This document shows, piece after piece, positions 22,831-31,442 of a DNA stretch of 37,126 nt. The stretch's first letter is position 1; each line of letters starts with the position of its first letter. The notes under the pieces were generated by a model, which was given only the letters and a program-made list of their open reading frames with translations, was not told the DNA's origin and made no database searches. The DNA is taken from NCBI GenBank assembly GCA_947573605.1, contig CANPGM010000037.1, positions 1-37,126 on the forward strand, read 5' to 3'. The position numbers and the translations under genes are program-made. The DNA is from an uncultured Roseburia sp. (GTDB lineage: Bacteria > Bacillota > Clostridia > Lachnospirales > Lachnospiraceae).

Positions 22831-22832
22831 GA

Positions 22833-22852
22833 AAAATAGGACTTCCTATTTT
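22833..22852. promoter_or_regulatory. 20-bp palindrome between divergent promoters (possible operator)
   Basis: AAAATAGG-ACTT-CCTATTTT is a perfect 8-bp inverted repeat. It lies 2 bp from the -35 of the malic enzyme promoter and overlaps the -35 position of the rho promoter. It cannot be a terminator for either divergent gene. Confidence 0.5.
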
Positions 22853-22871
22853 GCAGGGATTGGTGTATAAT
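22843..22871 (+). promoter_or_regulatory. Probable promoter for rho
   Basis: A perfect TATAAT at 22866-22871. The -35 (TTCCTA, 22843-22848, 17-bp spacer) is poor and lies within the palindrome, which suggests activation or repression there. Confidence 0.45.
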
Positions 22872-22949
22872 CCTTTTATCAAACATTCATTTGTCGTTTC
22901 AGACGCGATTCCCAATGATTTAATGAAGATAGATAAGGAGTTATTGTAA

Positions 22950-24437
22950 ATGAGAGAAAAATATGAGAGCCTGTCGGCAGCGGTATTAAAGGATTTGGCA
23001 AGGTCCCGGGGATTGAAAGGTATTTCTGCCTTAAAAAAGAGCCAACTTGTCGAAGTAATGCTGGCGGAGGACGAAAAAGAGCAGAAAGAAAGGGAAAAAA
23101 AGGAGGCTCAGCAGAGCGCGGAGCAGCAGAAGGAACGGGGAACCGAGCCGCCGAAAGGACGGAATACGGAACAGGTAAAAGAACAGGCGGCGGAATCGGC
23201 AAGAGAACGAAATACAGACCCCTCGCGGGAACGGATTGCGGAACCGCATAGAGAGCGGACTGCGGAGCAGCGGGAGGGCGGTTCTTTGGAAGAAACGTTA
23301 AGCAGTCTTGACAGCGGCGTTACTGCGGACGGAATTCTTGAGGTTATGCCCGACGGTTACGGATTTATCCGATGTGAAAATTATCTTCCGGGCGAACATG
23401 ACGTGTATGTATCGCCTTCCCAGATTCGCAAATTTAATCTCAAAACGGGAGATATCGTCTGCGGAAATACCAGGGTTAAAACACAGCAGGAGAAGTTCTC
23501 CGCGCTTTTATATGTAACGAGCGTGAACGGACTTCATCCGGCCGTTGCTCAGAAAAGAAAAAATTTCGGAGATTTAACGCCCGTGTTTCCCAATGAGAGA
23601 ATTCGGCTTGAATATCCGGGGTGCAGTACGGCAATGCGGATTGTAGATCTTGTCTCTCCGATCGGAAAGGGGCAGCGCGGAATGATCGTTTCGCAGCCGA
23701 AGGCAGGTAAGACAACGCTGTTAAAGGAAATTGCAAAATCCGTTACCAGAAGCAATCCCAATATGCACCTGATTATTTTATTAATTGACGAACGGCCTGA
23801 AGAGGTTACGGATATTAAAGAGGCGATTGAGGGAAAAAATGTCGAGGTAATATATTCTACATTTGACGAGCTTCCGGAAAATCATAAAAGGGTCTCCGAA
23901 ATGGTAATTGAACGGGCAAAGCGTCTTGTGGAACATCAGAAGGACGTAATGATTCTGCTTGACAGTATTACACGTCTGGCAAGAGCTTATAACCTGACCG
24001 TTCCGCCAAGCGGACGTACGCTGTCCGGCGGTCTGGATCCGGCTGCTTTGCACATGCCGAAGCGCTTTTTCGGCGCAGCAAGAAATATGAGAGAGGGCGG
24101 AAGCCTTACGATACTGGCTACGGCGCTTGTGGATACCGGAAGCAAGATGGATGATGTAGTGTTCGAGGAATTTAAGGGAACCGGAAATATGGAGCTTGTA
24201 CTTGACAGAAAGCTTTCCGAAAAACGTGTTTTTCCTGCGATTGATATTGTAAAATCAGGAACGAGGCGTGAGGATCTGCTGCTGGATCCGGAGGAACAGG
24301 AGTCCGTCGACGTGATGCGGAAAGCTTTCAACGGAATGCGTACGGATGAGGCGGTGGAAAACATACTGAATATGTTTGCAAGGACGAGAACCAATCGGGA
24401 TTATATCGGTCTTGTAAAGAAAACGCGGATTGTATAA
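22950..24437 (+). CDS. rho: Transcription termination factor Rho, 495 aa
   Basis: Hexameric RNA helicase/ATPase for factor-dependent termination. Residues 1-32 are a Rho N-terminal helix pair ([31 protein letters not shown]). Residues about 33-115 are a low-complexity Glu/Arg/Gln/Lys insertion. The cold-shock-like RNA-binding domain starts near 127 ([17 protein letters not shown]). Walker A is [10 protein letters not shown] (Lys254), Walker B is [13 protein letters not shown], and the arginine-finger region is near the [17 protein letters not shown] segment. The insertion explains the length above the usual 420. The SD AAGGAG lies 9 nt upstream. The rpmE gene downstream has its own promoter. 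Confidence 0.97.
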   Translation: MREKYESLSAAVLKDLARSRGLKGISALKKSQLVEVMLAEDEKEQKEREKKEAQQSAEQQKERGTEPPKGRNTEQVKEQAAESARERNTDPSRERIAEPHRERTAEQREGGSLEETLSSLDSGVTADGILEVMPDGYGFIRCENYLPGEHDVYVSPSQIRKFNLKTGDIVCGNTRVKTQQEKFSALLYVTSVNGLHPAVAQKRKNFGDLTPVFPNERIRLEYPGCSTAMRIVDLVSPIGKGQRGMIVSQPKAGKTTLLKEIAKSVTRSNPNMHLIILLIDERPEEVTDIKEAIEGKNVEVIYSTFDELPENHKRVSEMVIERAKRLVEHQKDVMILLDSITRLARAYNLTVPPSGRTLSGGLDPAALHMPKRFFGAARNMREGGSLTILATALVDTGSKMDDVVFEEFKGTGNMELVLDRKLSEKRVFPAIDIVKSGTRREDLLLDPEEQESVDVMRKAFNGMRTDEAVENILNMFARTRTNRDYIGLVKKTRIV

Positions 24438-24445
24438 AAAAATAC

Positions 24446-24474
24446 TTGATTTCATACATTTTGTATGCTAAACT
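24446..24474 (+). promoter_or_regulatory. Sigma-A promoter for rpmE with palindromic spacer
   Basis: TTGATT (24446-24451), a 17-bp spacer and TAAACT (24469-24474). The spacer contains CATACA-TTT-TGTATG (24453-24467), an inverted repeat that could be a repressor site; zinc control of L31 genes is known in other Firmicutes. Confidence 0.55.
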
Positions 24475-24477
24475 AAA

Positions 24478-24533
24478 AAAGCTGTTTATATAAGGAAAAA
24501 TCTTTATACGAAGAATACAAAAGGCACAGCTTT
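24478..24533 (+). promoter_or_regulatory. rpmE: Structured rpmE leader (candidate L31 leader)
   Basis: An outer stem AAAGCTGT (24478-24485) with ACAGCTTT (24526-24533) encloses TATAAGGA-AAAA-TCTTTATA (24489-24508, one G-U). The transcript would start close to the outer arm. L31 leaders that bind the protein itself have been described for Firmicutes; whether this one belongs to that class needs a covariance-model search. Confidence 0.5.
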
Positions 24534-24564
24534 AAGAATGATAAGAGTGGAAGAGGTGAAAATT

Positions 24565-24765
24565 ATGAGAGAAGGAATCCATCCGGATTACCAGCAGGCA
24601 ACTGTTACCTGTAACTGTGGGAATACATTTGTAACAGGTTCCACAAAGAAGGATATCCATGTTGAAATTTGTTCCAAATGCCATCCGTTCTACACCGGCC
24701 AGCAGAAGTCGGCAAGAGCTGACGGACGTATTGATAAGTTCAATAGAAAATACGGCATTAAGTAA
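24565..24765 (+). CDS. rpmE: 50S ribosomal protein L31, zinc-binding type, 66 aa
   Basis: Begins [20 protein letters not shown]. The cysteines of CNCG and CSKC form the zinc site of the C-plus (type A) L31, followed by [11 protein letters not shown] 24565 fits the family; the ATG at 24538 would add nine residues and lies just after the leader stem. The SD is AGAGGTG. Ends with a strong terminator. Confidence 0.96.
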   Translation: MREGIHPDYQQATVTCNCGNTFVTGSTKKDIHVEICSKCHPFYTGQQKSARADGRIDKFNRKYGIK

Positions 24766-24790
24766 AGCGTCGTTTATGGCGGTATGACAG

Positions 24791-24825
24791 AAAAGGTTGA
24801 GGTCTTAGAATCTCAACCTTTTTTT
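24791..24825 (+). terminator. Terminator after rpmE
   Basis: AAAGGTTGAGGT pairs with ATCTCAACCTTT around CTTAGA, a 12-bp stem (24792-24821) including one G-U. The T run reaches 24825. Confidence 0.9.
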
Positions 24826-24865
24826 GGGACAACTCATAGTGCGGCACGGGGGTATTGACACGTTT

Positions 24866-25834
24866 ATGAAATATTCGGGAATTGGCGGGCAGGCTGTGAT
24901 AGAAGGCGTAATGATGAAAAACGGAGAGAAATACGCCGTAGCGGTTCGAAAACCAAATCAGGAAATTGAAGTTGAGATTTCGGAATATGCCGGAATCGTG
25001 AAGAATAAGAAAATAAGAAATCTGCCGATTTTACGCGGCATATTCAGTTTTATAGAGTCACTGACGCTTGGGATGAAAACGCTCACTTTTTCCGCTTCTT
25101 TTTTTGAAGAAGAGGAAGAAGCGCAAAAACCCCTGACAGAGCGGGAGAAAATTAAACAGGCGAAAAAGGAAAAGAAGCGGGAAGACGCCATGATGGGAGG
25201 AACCGTCGTATTTTCAATTGCTGCAGCGATTGTGATATTTATGATACTTCCACTGTTTCTGTCCCGTTTTTTTCGGGGATTGATTGAATCCGAAATGCTG
25301 ATTGCACTGATCGAAGGCGTAATCCGCCTTACGATTTTTATCGGGTACGTGGGATTGATTTCATTGATGAAAGATATACGCAGAGTTTATATGTATCACG
25401 GCGCAGAGCATAAATGCATCAACTGTATCGAACACGGTATGGATTTGACGACGGAAAATGTAAAAAAAAGTTCCAGGCTGCATAAACGCTGCGGTACAAG
25501 CTTTCTGCTGATTGTAATGTTAATCAGTATTCTGTTTTTTATGTTTATCCGCGTTGATTCGGGATTGCTTCGGGTGGCGCTTCGGATTGTGTTGATTCCG
25601 GTGATTGCCGGAGTCTCTTATGAGTTTATCCGTCTGGCGGGAAGAAGCGATAACGCGGTTGTAAATCTGTTAAGTAAGCCGGGGCTGCTTCTTCAGCGTC
25701 TGACGACCAAAGAGCCGGACGAGGAAATGATTGAAGTCGGAATTGCTTCGGTAGAGGCGGTTTTCGACTGGAATGCTTATGTGGCGGAAATGAGGAAAAA
25801 CGGTGACATATCAGGAAATAATAAGCCAGGGTGA
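24866..25834 (+). CDS. DUF1385 membrane protein, 322 aa
   Basis: Recognised from the N-terminus MKYSGIGGQAVIEGVMMKNGEKYAVAVRKPN and the conserved YHGAEHKCINCIEHG and SSRLHKRCGTSFLL segments. About four or five membrane segments. The His/Cys-rich loops could bind a metal, but the function is unknown. The gene is regularly found between rpmE and prmC in Clostridia. ATG 24866 fits the family start; a GGGGG tract lies 13 nt upstream, a long spacing. The 3' end overlaps prmC by 32 nt. Confidence 0.9.
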   Translation: MKYSGIGGQAVIEGVMMKNGEKYAVAVRKPNQEIEVEISEYAGIVKNKKIRNLPILRGIFSFIESLTLGMKTLTFSASFFEEEEEAQKPLTEREKIKQAKKEKKREDAMMGGTVVFSIAAAIVIFMILPLFLSRFFRGLIESEMLIALIEGVIRLTIFIGYVGLISLMKDIRRVYMYHGAEHKCINCIEHGMDLTTENVKKSSRLHKRCGTSFLLIVMLISILFFMFIRVDSGLLRVALRIVLIPVIAGVSYEFIRLAGRSDNAVVNLLSKPGLLLQRLTTKEPDEEMIEVGIASVEAVFDWNAYVAEMRKNGDISGNNKPG

Positions 25835-26633
25835 AAAAAATTTAGAAGAGGCGGGGATTGCGGACGCAAAGCCGGATGCATGGCTGCTTCTGGAAAAAGT
25901 CTGCAAAATAGACCGCAATTTTTATTATATGCATATGGAAGAGGAAATGCCGGAGGAACAGGCGGGGGAATATATGCTTGTCCTGAAAAAAAGGGCGGAG
26001 CGGATTCCGCTTCAGTATATTATCGGAGAGACGGAGTTTATGGGACTTCGATTTAAGGTGAATTCCGGCGTTCTGATTCCCAGACAGGATACGGAAACGC
26101 TTGTGGAAGAAGCGTTAAAGCTGGTAAAACCGGGAATGAAAGTACTTGATTTGTGTACCGGTTCCGGCTGCGTAATTATCAGCATTCTTCATAATGCGGT
26201 AGATGTGGAAGGATATGCTTCGGACATATCCAGACAGGCGATCAATGTAGCGAAGGAAAATGCCAGATTAAACGGAACACCCGTTCTTTTTGAGACGAGT
26301 GATTTGTTCGACCATCTGACGGGAACGTTTGATATGATCGTATCGAATCCGCCGTATATTAAAACAGAGGAAATCGCAAAGCTTATGCCGGAGGTGCGTT
26401 CTTTTGAGCCGACGGAAGCGCTGGACGGCAAAGAGGACGGGCTTTATTTTTATAGACGAATTGTAGAAGAGGCCGGAGCGTATTTAAATCCGGGCGGATA
26501 CCTGCTGTTTGAAATCGGGTACGATCAGGGCGTGGCGGTTTCCGAGCTGATGCACAGGGCCGGGTATTGCGCCGTTACGGTAAAAAAAGATTTGGCTGGA
26601 AACGACAGGGTTGTCAGCGGGCAGAAACAATAG
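25803..26633 (+). CDS. prmC: Release factor glutamine methyltransferase, 276 aa (GTG start)
   Basis: Methylates the glutamine of the GGQ motif of RF1/RF2. The N-terminal helical domain (1-80) is followed by the SAM site VLDLCTGSGC (Asp116 region) and the catalytic NPPY (182-185). GTG 25803 has GAGGA about 10 nt upstream within the end of the DUF1385 gene. It lies directly before its substrate gene prfA (26-nt gap). Confidence 0.95.
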   Translation: MTYQEIISQGEKNLEEAGIADAKPDAWLLLEKVCKIDRNFYYMHMEEEMPEEQAGEYMLVLKKRAERIPLQYIIGETEFMGLRFKVNSGVLIPRQDTETLVEEALKLVKPGMKVLDLCTGSGCVIISILHNAVDVEGYASDISRQAINVAKENARLNGTPVLFETSDLFDHLTGTFDMIVSNPPYIKTEEIAKLMPEVRSFEPTEALDGKEDGLYFYRRIVEEAGAYLNPGGYLLFEIGYDQGVAVSELMHRAGYCAVTVKKDLAGNDRVVSGQKQ

Positions 26634-26659
26634 ATCCGCATTAAGAAAGGAATAGCAGT

Positions 26660-27733
26660 ATGTTTGATAAATTAGAGGATTTACTGATTCGATATGAAGA
26701 GTTGATGAGCGAATTAAGCGAACCGGATGTGGCAAATAATCCGGAACGTTTTCGTAAACTGATGAAGGAGCAGAGCGACTTGCAGCCGATTGTAAGCGCT
26801 TATAAGGAATATAAGCAGTGCAGGCAGAATATTGCGGATTCGCTTACCATGATTGACGAGGAGTCCGACGAGGAGCTTAGGGAACTTGCAAAGGAAGAAC
26901 TGGGAGAAGCGAAGGCGCGGGTCGAGGAACTGGAACAGGAAATGAAAATTTTACTGCTTCCGAAAGACCCGAATGACGATAAAAATGTAATTGTGGAAAT
27001 CCGTGCGGGCGCAGGGGGAGACGAAGCGGCTCTGTTTGCGGCGGAAATTTACCGCATGTATCAGCATTACGTTGAAACGAAAAACTGGAAAACAGAGTTG
27101 ATGGAAGTAGACGATACCGGGATCGGCGGTATGAAGAGCGTTACATTTATGATTAACGGACAGGGCGCTTATTCGGTAATGAAATACGAATCGGGCGTGC
27201 ACCGCGTACAGCGTGTGCCGGAAACAGAGTCGGGCGGACGGATTCATACTTCTACTATCAGCGTGGCGGTAATGCCGGAAGCGGAAGAGGTAGAAGTAGA
27301 GATTGACGAAAAAGATATCCGCATTGACGTTATGCGCGCTTCGGGAAACGGAGGACAGTGCGTCAATACAACCGATTCTGCGGTTCGTCTGACGCATTAT
27401 CCGACCGGAATCGTGGTTTACAGCCAGACCGAAAAATCTCAGCTTCAAAATAAGGCCAAAGCGTTTGCGCTGCTGCGTGCGAAACTATACGATATGGAAT
27501 GTCAAAAAGCGCATGATGCGGAGGCGGAGGCGAGAAGAAGCCAGATCGGAACGGGAGACCGCTCCGAAAAGATCCGCACCTATAATTTTCCGCAGGGACG
27601 CGTCACCGACCACAGGATTAATTTAACGCTCTATAAACTTGATAAAGTGATGAACGGAGATATTCAGGAAATCATAGACGCATGCATTGCAGCCGACCAG
27701 GCGGCAAAGTTAGCGAATATGAATGAAAACTAG
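26660..27733 (+). CDS. prfA: Peptide chain release factor 1, 357 aa
   Basis: Reads UAA/UAG stop codons and triggers peptide release. GGQ lies at 231-233 within [22 protein letters not shown], the release factor signature. The codon-recognition region is [21 protein letters not shown]. The C-terminus [18 protein letters not shown] is typical. The SD is AAGGA. The last 11 codons and stop are part of a 58-bp tandem duplication that continues downstream. Confidence 0.97.
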   Translation: MFDKLEDLLIRYEELMSELSEPDVANNPERFRKLMKEQSDLQPIVSAYKEYKQCRQNIADSLTMIDEESDEELRELAKEELGEAKARVEELEQEMKILLLPKDPNDDKNVIVEIRAGAGGDEAALFAAEIYRMYQHYVETKNWKTELMEVDDTGIGGMKSVTFMINGQGAYSVMKYESGVHRVQRVPETESGGRIHTSTISVAVMPEAEEVEVEIDEKDIRIDVMRASGNGGQCVNTTDSAVRLTHYPTGIVVYSQTEKSQLQNKAKAFALLRAKLYDMECQKAHDAEAEARRSQIGTGDRSEKIRTYNFPQGRVTDHRINLTLYKLDKVMNGDIQEIIDACIAADQAAKLANMNEN

Positions 27734-27833
27734 AATCGCCTGGTCGGCTCGGACCGAGGCGGCAAAGTTAGCAAACATGAATGAAAACTAGAATCGCCTG
27801 GTCGGCTCGGACCGAGGCGGCAAAGTTAGCGAA
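27699..27833 (+). repeat. 58-bp tandem repeat of the prfA 3' end (two full copies and a partial third)
   Basis: Copy 1 (27699-27756) contains the last prfA codons and stop. Copy 2 (27757-27814) differs by two bases. A 19-base third copy ends at 27833. Each full copy contains CGCCTGGTCGGC, which is the reverse complement of GCCGACCAGGCG at 27692-27703 in prfA, so alternative hairpins can form. No T run follows. Confidence 0.93.
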
Positions 27834-27910
27834 CTATGGATTATGTATTAAACCAGGATTGCGGAGGCAATTCTTAAGGAACGAGCAGGTAAAAGAACAT
27901 ATGGGCCAAA

Positions 27911-28138
27911 TTGCCGAGCTATTATATTGGGAAATCTTTCGTGCGTCTGATACCATTTAAAGATCACATTAACATTGAGGCGCAGACTGCTATTTCTCAC
28001 AAAGAAAAGCTGACAGGTTATAAATTTACTCCAAAAGGGATGTTACAAATTTATTTGAGACAGGATATTCCGTCTGATATATTAACGCAGATATTTGCAG
28101 AGACTTTATTCTCTTCTGACAAGGGAATACATGCATAA
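27911..28138 (+). pseudogene. Remnant of a DUF1801-like (iron chaperone-type) protein, about 75 codons
   Basis: The frame reads LPSYYIGKSFVRLIPFKDHI, then LTGYKFTPKGMLQIYLRQDI and IFAETL, which resembles the C-terminal two thirds of small DUF1801 proteins. The expected N-terminal helices are missing. In frame upstream a stop appears at 27890-27892, and only a TTG at 27911 without SD could start it. It lies directly after the prfA tail duplication, so it is probably a truncated leftover. A short functional protein cannot be excluded. Confidence 0.5.
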
Positions 28139-28263
28139 ACCATGATATTTCGCCGATTGAAAGTGACGCAGCAGAACACAAAATTAAGGTATCATTATGT
28201 TGAAGTTTCGGAATAATAATACTGCTGTTATTACAACTTTTGAAGGATTTAAAGGGTTAAATC

Positions 28264-28611
28264 ATGAAATATATCAGACAATTTACAATTATTCTTCTTA
28301 TTTCTTTTGCGGGCGAGCTGCTGCACGCTTTGATTCCGTGGCCGATTCCGGCAAGTATTTACGGACTTGCAATCATGCTGTTTTGCCTGATTACCAAAAA
28401 ACTCAAAGTAAGCGCTATAAAGGAGACGTCTTCTTTTTTGATTGAGATAATGCCTGTGATGTTTATTCCTGCTGCGGTAGGGCTTATGACTTCCTGGAAT
28501 CAGATACGGCAAATGATTCTGCCGTATACTCTGATTACTCTGATTTCGCTTATTATCGTTTTTGCGGCGGCAGGAAGAGTTACGCAGGCTGTTGCGCGGA
28601 AGAAAGGTTGA
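28264..28611 (+). CDS. lrgA: CidA/LrgA family holin-like membrane protein, 115 aa
   Basis: Four hydrophobic segments with the family start (IRQFTIILLISFAGELLHALIPWPIPASIYGLAIM) and the MPVMFIPAAVGLM segment. CidA/LrgA proteins act with LrgB partners in controlling murein hydrolase activity or exporting small metabolites such as pyruvate. The SD is weak (AAAGGG). It stands 90 nt before the lrgB gene; whether the pair is Cid or Lrg type cannot be told. Confidence 0.9.
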   Translation: MKYIRQFTIILLISFAGELLHALIPWPIPASIYGLAIMLFCLITKKLKVSAIKETSSFLIEIMPVMFIPAAVGLMTSWNQIRQMILPYTLITLISLIIVFAAAGRVTQAVARKKG

Positions 28612-28670
28612 AAGAAAACCGTCTTCAACCCGGAATTTGTGCCGACATATAAAGTTTGGCTTTATGAGAA

Positions 28671-28700
28671 GTCGCTGTGGCGGCAGAATGAGAGGAAAAA
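28671..28700 (+). promoter_or_regulatory. Hairpin plus SD tail before lrgB
   Basis: GTCGC-TGTG-GCGGC (28671-28684, one G-U) is followed by AGAATGAGAGGAAAAA (28685-28700) and the ATG. The 12-base core GAATGAGAGGAA is identical in the spoIIIAD and aroD leaders. Confidence 0.6.
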
Positions 28701-29393
28701 ATGACCGGATTTCTATCGGATTCCGCCTTTTTCGGCGTAACGCTAAGTTTGCTTTCCTATGGGCTGGGTCTGTTTATTCATAAAAAAACAGGAATAGCAG
28801 TCTTTCATCCGCTGCTGTTATCGATCCTGTTTACAATAGCGGTGCTGGCCATTGGCCGGATTGACTATGACATCTATTATTCGGGTGCGAAATATTTAAG
28901 CTGGCTGCTTACGCCTGCAACGGTATGTCTGGCTGTTCCGCTCTATGAAAAACTGGAGCTTTTAAAATCCGATTGGAAAGCCATTACTGCGGGAATCGTT
29001 TCAGGTGTTTTTGCCAGTCTTTTGTGCGTGCTTTTGATGTCTGTCTTTTTCGGGTTTACACATGCCGAATATGTCACATTTTTGCCGAAATCCATTACCA
29101 CGGCAATCGGTATCGGTGTGTCGGAGGAGCTTGGAGGGTATGCCAATCTGACGGCGGCAATCATAATTATTACCGGTGTAATTGGAAATGTACTTGCGCC
29201 GTTTCTATGCAGGGTATTCCGGATTACCAATCCTGTTGCCAAAGGAATTGCCATCGGGACGTCGGCGCATGCCGTCGGGACGTTAAAAGCAATCGAAATG
29301 GGGGAGACGGAGGGCGCTATGAGCAGTCTTGCAATTGCGGTGTCCGGAATCATTACTGTTGTAGGTGCATCTATATTTTCCCAACTATATTAG
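28701..29393 (+). CDS. lrgB: LrgB family membrane protein, 230 aa
   Basis: About seven membrane segments. Family motifs: [41 protein letters not shown], and [31 protein letters not shown] near the end. It partners with the CidA/LrgA-like protein encoded just upstream. Normal length. No LytTR-type or LysR-type regulator gene, common near such operons, is seen here. Confidence 0.95.
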   Translation: MTGFLSDSAFFGVTLSLLSYGLGLFIHKKTGIAVFHPLLLSILFTIAVLAIGRIDYDIYYSGAKYLSWLLTPATVCLAVPLYEKLELLKSDWKAITAGIVSGVFASLLCVLLMSVFFGFTHAEYVTFLPKSITTAIGIGVSEELGGYANLTAAIIIITGVIGNVLAPFLCRVFRITNPVAKGIAIGTSAHAVGTLKAIEMGETEGAMSSLAIAVSGIITVVGASIFSQLY

Positions 29394-29473
29394 CAAACCG
29401 GCTGTCCGTCCCAGGATGCGGGTAGAATCCGAAACGCTGAGAAAATGAACTTATAGGGGAAAGAGAGGGTGCT

Positions 29474-29878
29474 ATGATACGATATGCTGCCGAACATGAT
29501 TTTGAACATTTAAAAAGATATGAAAAACATATCAGTGAAAGTGAATTAAAAAGCTGCATCAGCCAAAACAGAATTATCGTATTGTATGAGGGAAACGCCT
29601 TTATCGGGTGGCTGAGATATAATTTCTTCTGGGACAATACGCCGTTTATGAATCTGCTCTTTCTGTCCGAGCAGAACAGAAAAAAAGGGTACGGAACACA
29701 ATTGGTAACTTACTGGGAACAGGAAATGCGAAAAAAAGGCTATAAACTGGTTTTAACCTCTACGCTGTCTAATGAACAGGCGCAGTTTTTTTACAGGAAA
29801 AACGGCTATACGGACTGCGGAGCCTTGTTGCTGCCGGACGAACCTTTGGAAATAGTTTTATTAAAAAGATTAGAATAG
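29474..29878 (+). CDS. GNAT family N-acetyltransferase, 134 aa
   Basis: A single GNAT domain. The acetyl-CoA site is in LSEQNRKKGYGTQLVTYWEQEM (R-x-x-G-x-G type), followed by LVLTSTLSNEQAQFFYRKNGYTDCGALLL, the usual C-terminal strand/helix. Substrate unknown. The SD AGAGAGGG lies before ATG 29474. Closed by the terminator at 29935. Confidence 0.9.
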   Translation: MIRYAAEHDFEHLKRYEKHISESELKSCISQNRIIVLYEGNAFIGWLRYNFFWDNTPFMNLLFLSEQNRKKGYGTQLVTYWEQEMRKKGYKLVLTSTLSNEQAQFFYRKNGYTDCGALLLPDEPLEIVLLKRLE

Positions 29879-29934
29879 AGTACGTGACTGCAGTATGGAT
29901 AATCGATCTATACGAATGCGCCGCGTCAGAGAAC

Positions 29935-29968
29935 AGCCGGATTATTTACAAATAATCCGGCTTTTTTT
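29935..29968 (+). terminator. Terminator after the GNAT gene
   Basis: AGCCGGATTATT (29935-29946) pairs perfectly with AATAATCCGGCT (29951-29962) around TACA, and seven T follow. Confidence 0.93.
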
Positions 29969-30182
29969 ACCATATAGGAAACTGCGTCGTCAGACGCATA
30001 CAAGAGAGTGCGAAACGCTCTTTTTTACCCTTACCGCCTTTGTAATTGAGTTTCGCTCTGTTTCTCAATATATCGTTGATTGTAAGTCTGTTTTTCACAT
30101 GATAAACTTTGATTAAATGAAAAGCAGCAAAACAGGGAAATACTAATGGATATTTCACTGAGGAATTACTTGGGAGGAAATT
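29969..30182 (+). other. Intergenic stretch before the HTH-PurM operon
   Basis: The gap from 29879 to 30182 holds the terminator at 29935 and two small hairpins: TGCGTC-GTCA-GACGCA (29983-29998) and AAGAGAGTG-CGAAA-CGCTCTTTT (30002-30024, two G-U, more T to 30026). The second looks like a weak backup terminator. No convincing promoter for 30183 is visible; TTGATT at 30077-30082 lacks a good -10. A GGGAGGAAA SD precedes 30183. Confidence 0.45.
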
Positions 30183-31442
30183 ATGCTTGACAGAGAAAAA
30201 GTTGGGAGAGCAATTTCGGAGCAGAGAAAAAGAAAAGGAATGACGCAGAAGCAGCTTGCGGATTTATTGAATGTCTCGTATCAGGCTGTTTCAAGATGGG
30301 AGCAGGGCATCAGCCTGCCGTCGGTGGACCTTATTTACGATATAGCCCAGGATCTTGAAACCACGGTTGATTTCCTGCTGAACGGGCGCATGGAAGAAAG
30401 ACGGGTCATCAGTTATATGGATACCGGGCTGGACGTTAAAAAACTTCATATGATAAAGGAACGCTTAGGCGGGCTCGTTTCCAAAGATCAAAGGCTGCTC
30501 CATGCAAAATACGGCGATCCCGTGTTTTTTAAAACGGAAACTTCGGGAAACGGGGAACAGGTGCTTGCATTTGCAAACCATGTTCCGGGTTCGAAGGAAC
30601 GCTTTGCGATGGAAAACGGATACGACAGGGAAATATGTATGGATTTAGTATCAAACGCGGCAAATAATCTGATGCGTTTTGGAGTAAAACCGCAGATTTT
30701 ACTCGCTCACATGGTATGCGGAAACAATGACAGCGGTCAGATTCTCAGCATGGGCGAAGCTTTCAGGGAGGCATGCGAGAGCAGCGGGATGATATTTGCA
30801 GGACTGGAAACGGCCGCACAGCCCGTGAATTACCATGAAGGCGAATATAAAACAGTAGCTACGGTCATAGGCGCAGTGGATCAGAACAGGATGATAACAG
30901 GCAGCGCAATCACGGAAGGGGACAGGATTATCGGACTTTCTACGGAGGGGATATGTTCCATAAGTTACCCCTTTATCAAAGTGATACTCGACAGAAGGCC
31001 GGATATTGCATATGCAAAGATTGACGGACGCCATGTTTTTATGGACGAAATGATGAAACCGAATACCTGTTATGTGAAGGTAATTCATGAACTGCTGGAA
31101 CAAAATCTTTTACATGGTGTATTTTCCGTTAACCGTTCCCTGTTTAACCGAAGATGCTATGATGCGATGCCGAAAGGACTTGGCGCGGGAATATCTGTTT
31201 CAAATTTGCCGATCCCTGCGCTGTTTCGCTATATCTATGATTTGAAAATGATGGACAGAGAGTGCTTTCTTCACAGCTTTTCACCGGGAATCAGTATGTT
31301 ATTAATCGTGCCGGAATCACAATGCGAGAAGGCGGTAACAGTTATTGAAGCTTTTCACAAATGTTATGTTATGGGCAAAATAGAAAAGGATGATGAATAT
31401 CCGGATGCAAAGGTATGGATGGAGGGAACGGTAAAATGGTAA
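30183..31442 (+). CDS. HTH (XRE) regulator fused to a PurM-like (AIR synthase-related) domain, 419 aa
   Basis: Residues 1-66 are a Cro/CI helix-turn-helix (QRKRKGMTQKQLADLLNVSY, then QAVSRWEQGISLPS). From residue 77 the chain follows PurM from end to end: YMDTGLDV (PurM YKDAGVDI), MDLVSNAANNLMRFGVKPQI (like DLVAMCVNDILVQGAEP), GLETAAQP at 207-214 (PurM GGETAEMP), ITEGDRIIGLSTEG, and ECFLHSFSPGISMLLIVP near the end (PurM EMYRTFNMGIGMVLIVP). Key positions differ: DGVGTK reads SGNGEQ (121-126), VND reads ANN, and HSNG is lost. Catalysis therefore seems unlikely and ligand sensing likely (inference). The stop overlaps the ABC gene by 7 nt. Confidence 0.85.
   Translation: MLDREKVGRAISEQRKRKGMTQKQLADLLNVSYQAVSRWEQGISLPSVDLIYDIAQDLETTVDFLLNGRMEERRVISYMDTGLDVKKLHMIKERLGGLVSKDQRLLHAKYGDPVFFKTETSGNGEQVLAFANHVPGSKERFAMENGYDREICMDLVSNAANNLMRFGVKPQILLAHMVCGNNDSGQILSMGEAFREACESSGMIFAGLETAAQPVNYHEGEYKTVATVIGAVDQNRMITGSAITEGDRIIGLSTEGICSISYPFIKVILDRRPDIAYAKIDGRHVFMDEMMKPNTCYVKVIHELLEQNLLHGVFSVNRSLFNRRCYDAMPKGLGAGISVSNLPIPALFRYIYDLKMMDRECFLHSFSPGISMLLIVPESQCEKAVTVIEAFHKCYVMGKIEKDDEYPDAKVWMEGTVKW

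Noticed and set aside
22833-22852. Terminator between malic enzyme and rho
   Set aside because: The flanking genes are divergent, so no transcript ends here; more likely an operator.
24824-24865. TTG 24824 as DUF1385 start
   Set aside because: It falls in the T run of the rpmE terminator; the family N-terminus is at ATG 24866.
28197-28445. Frame over the start of lrgA
   Set aside because: Overlaps the well-supported lrgA gene and has no recognisable motif.
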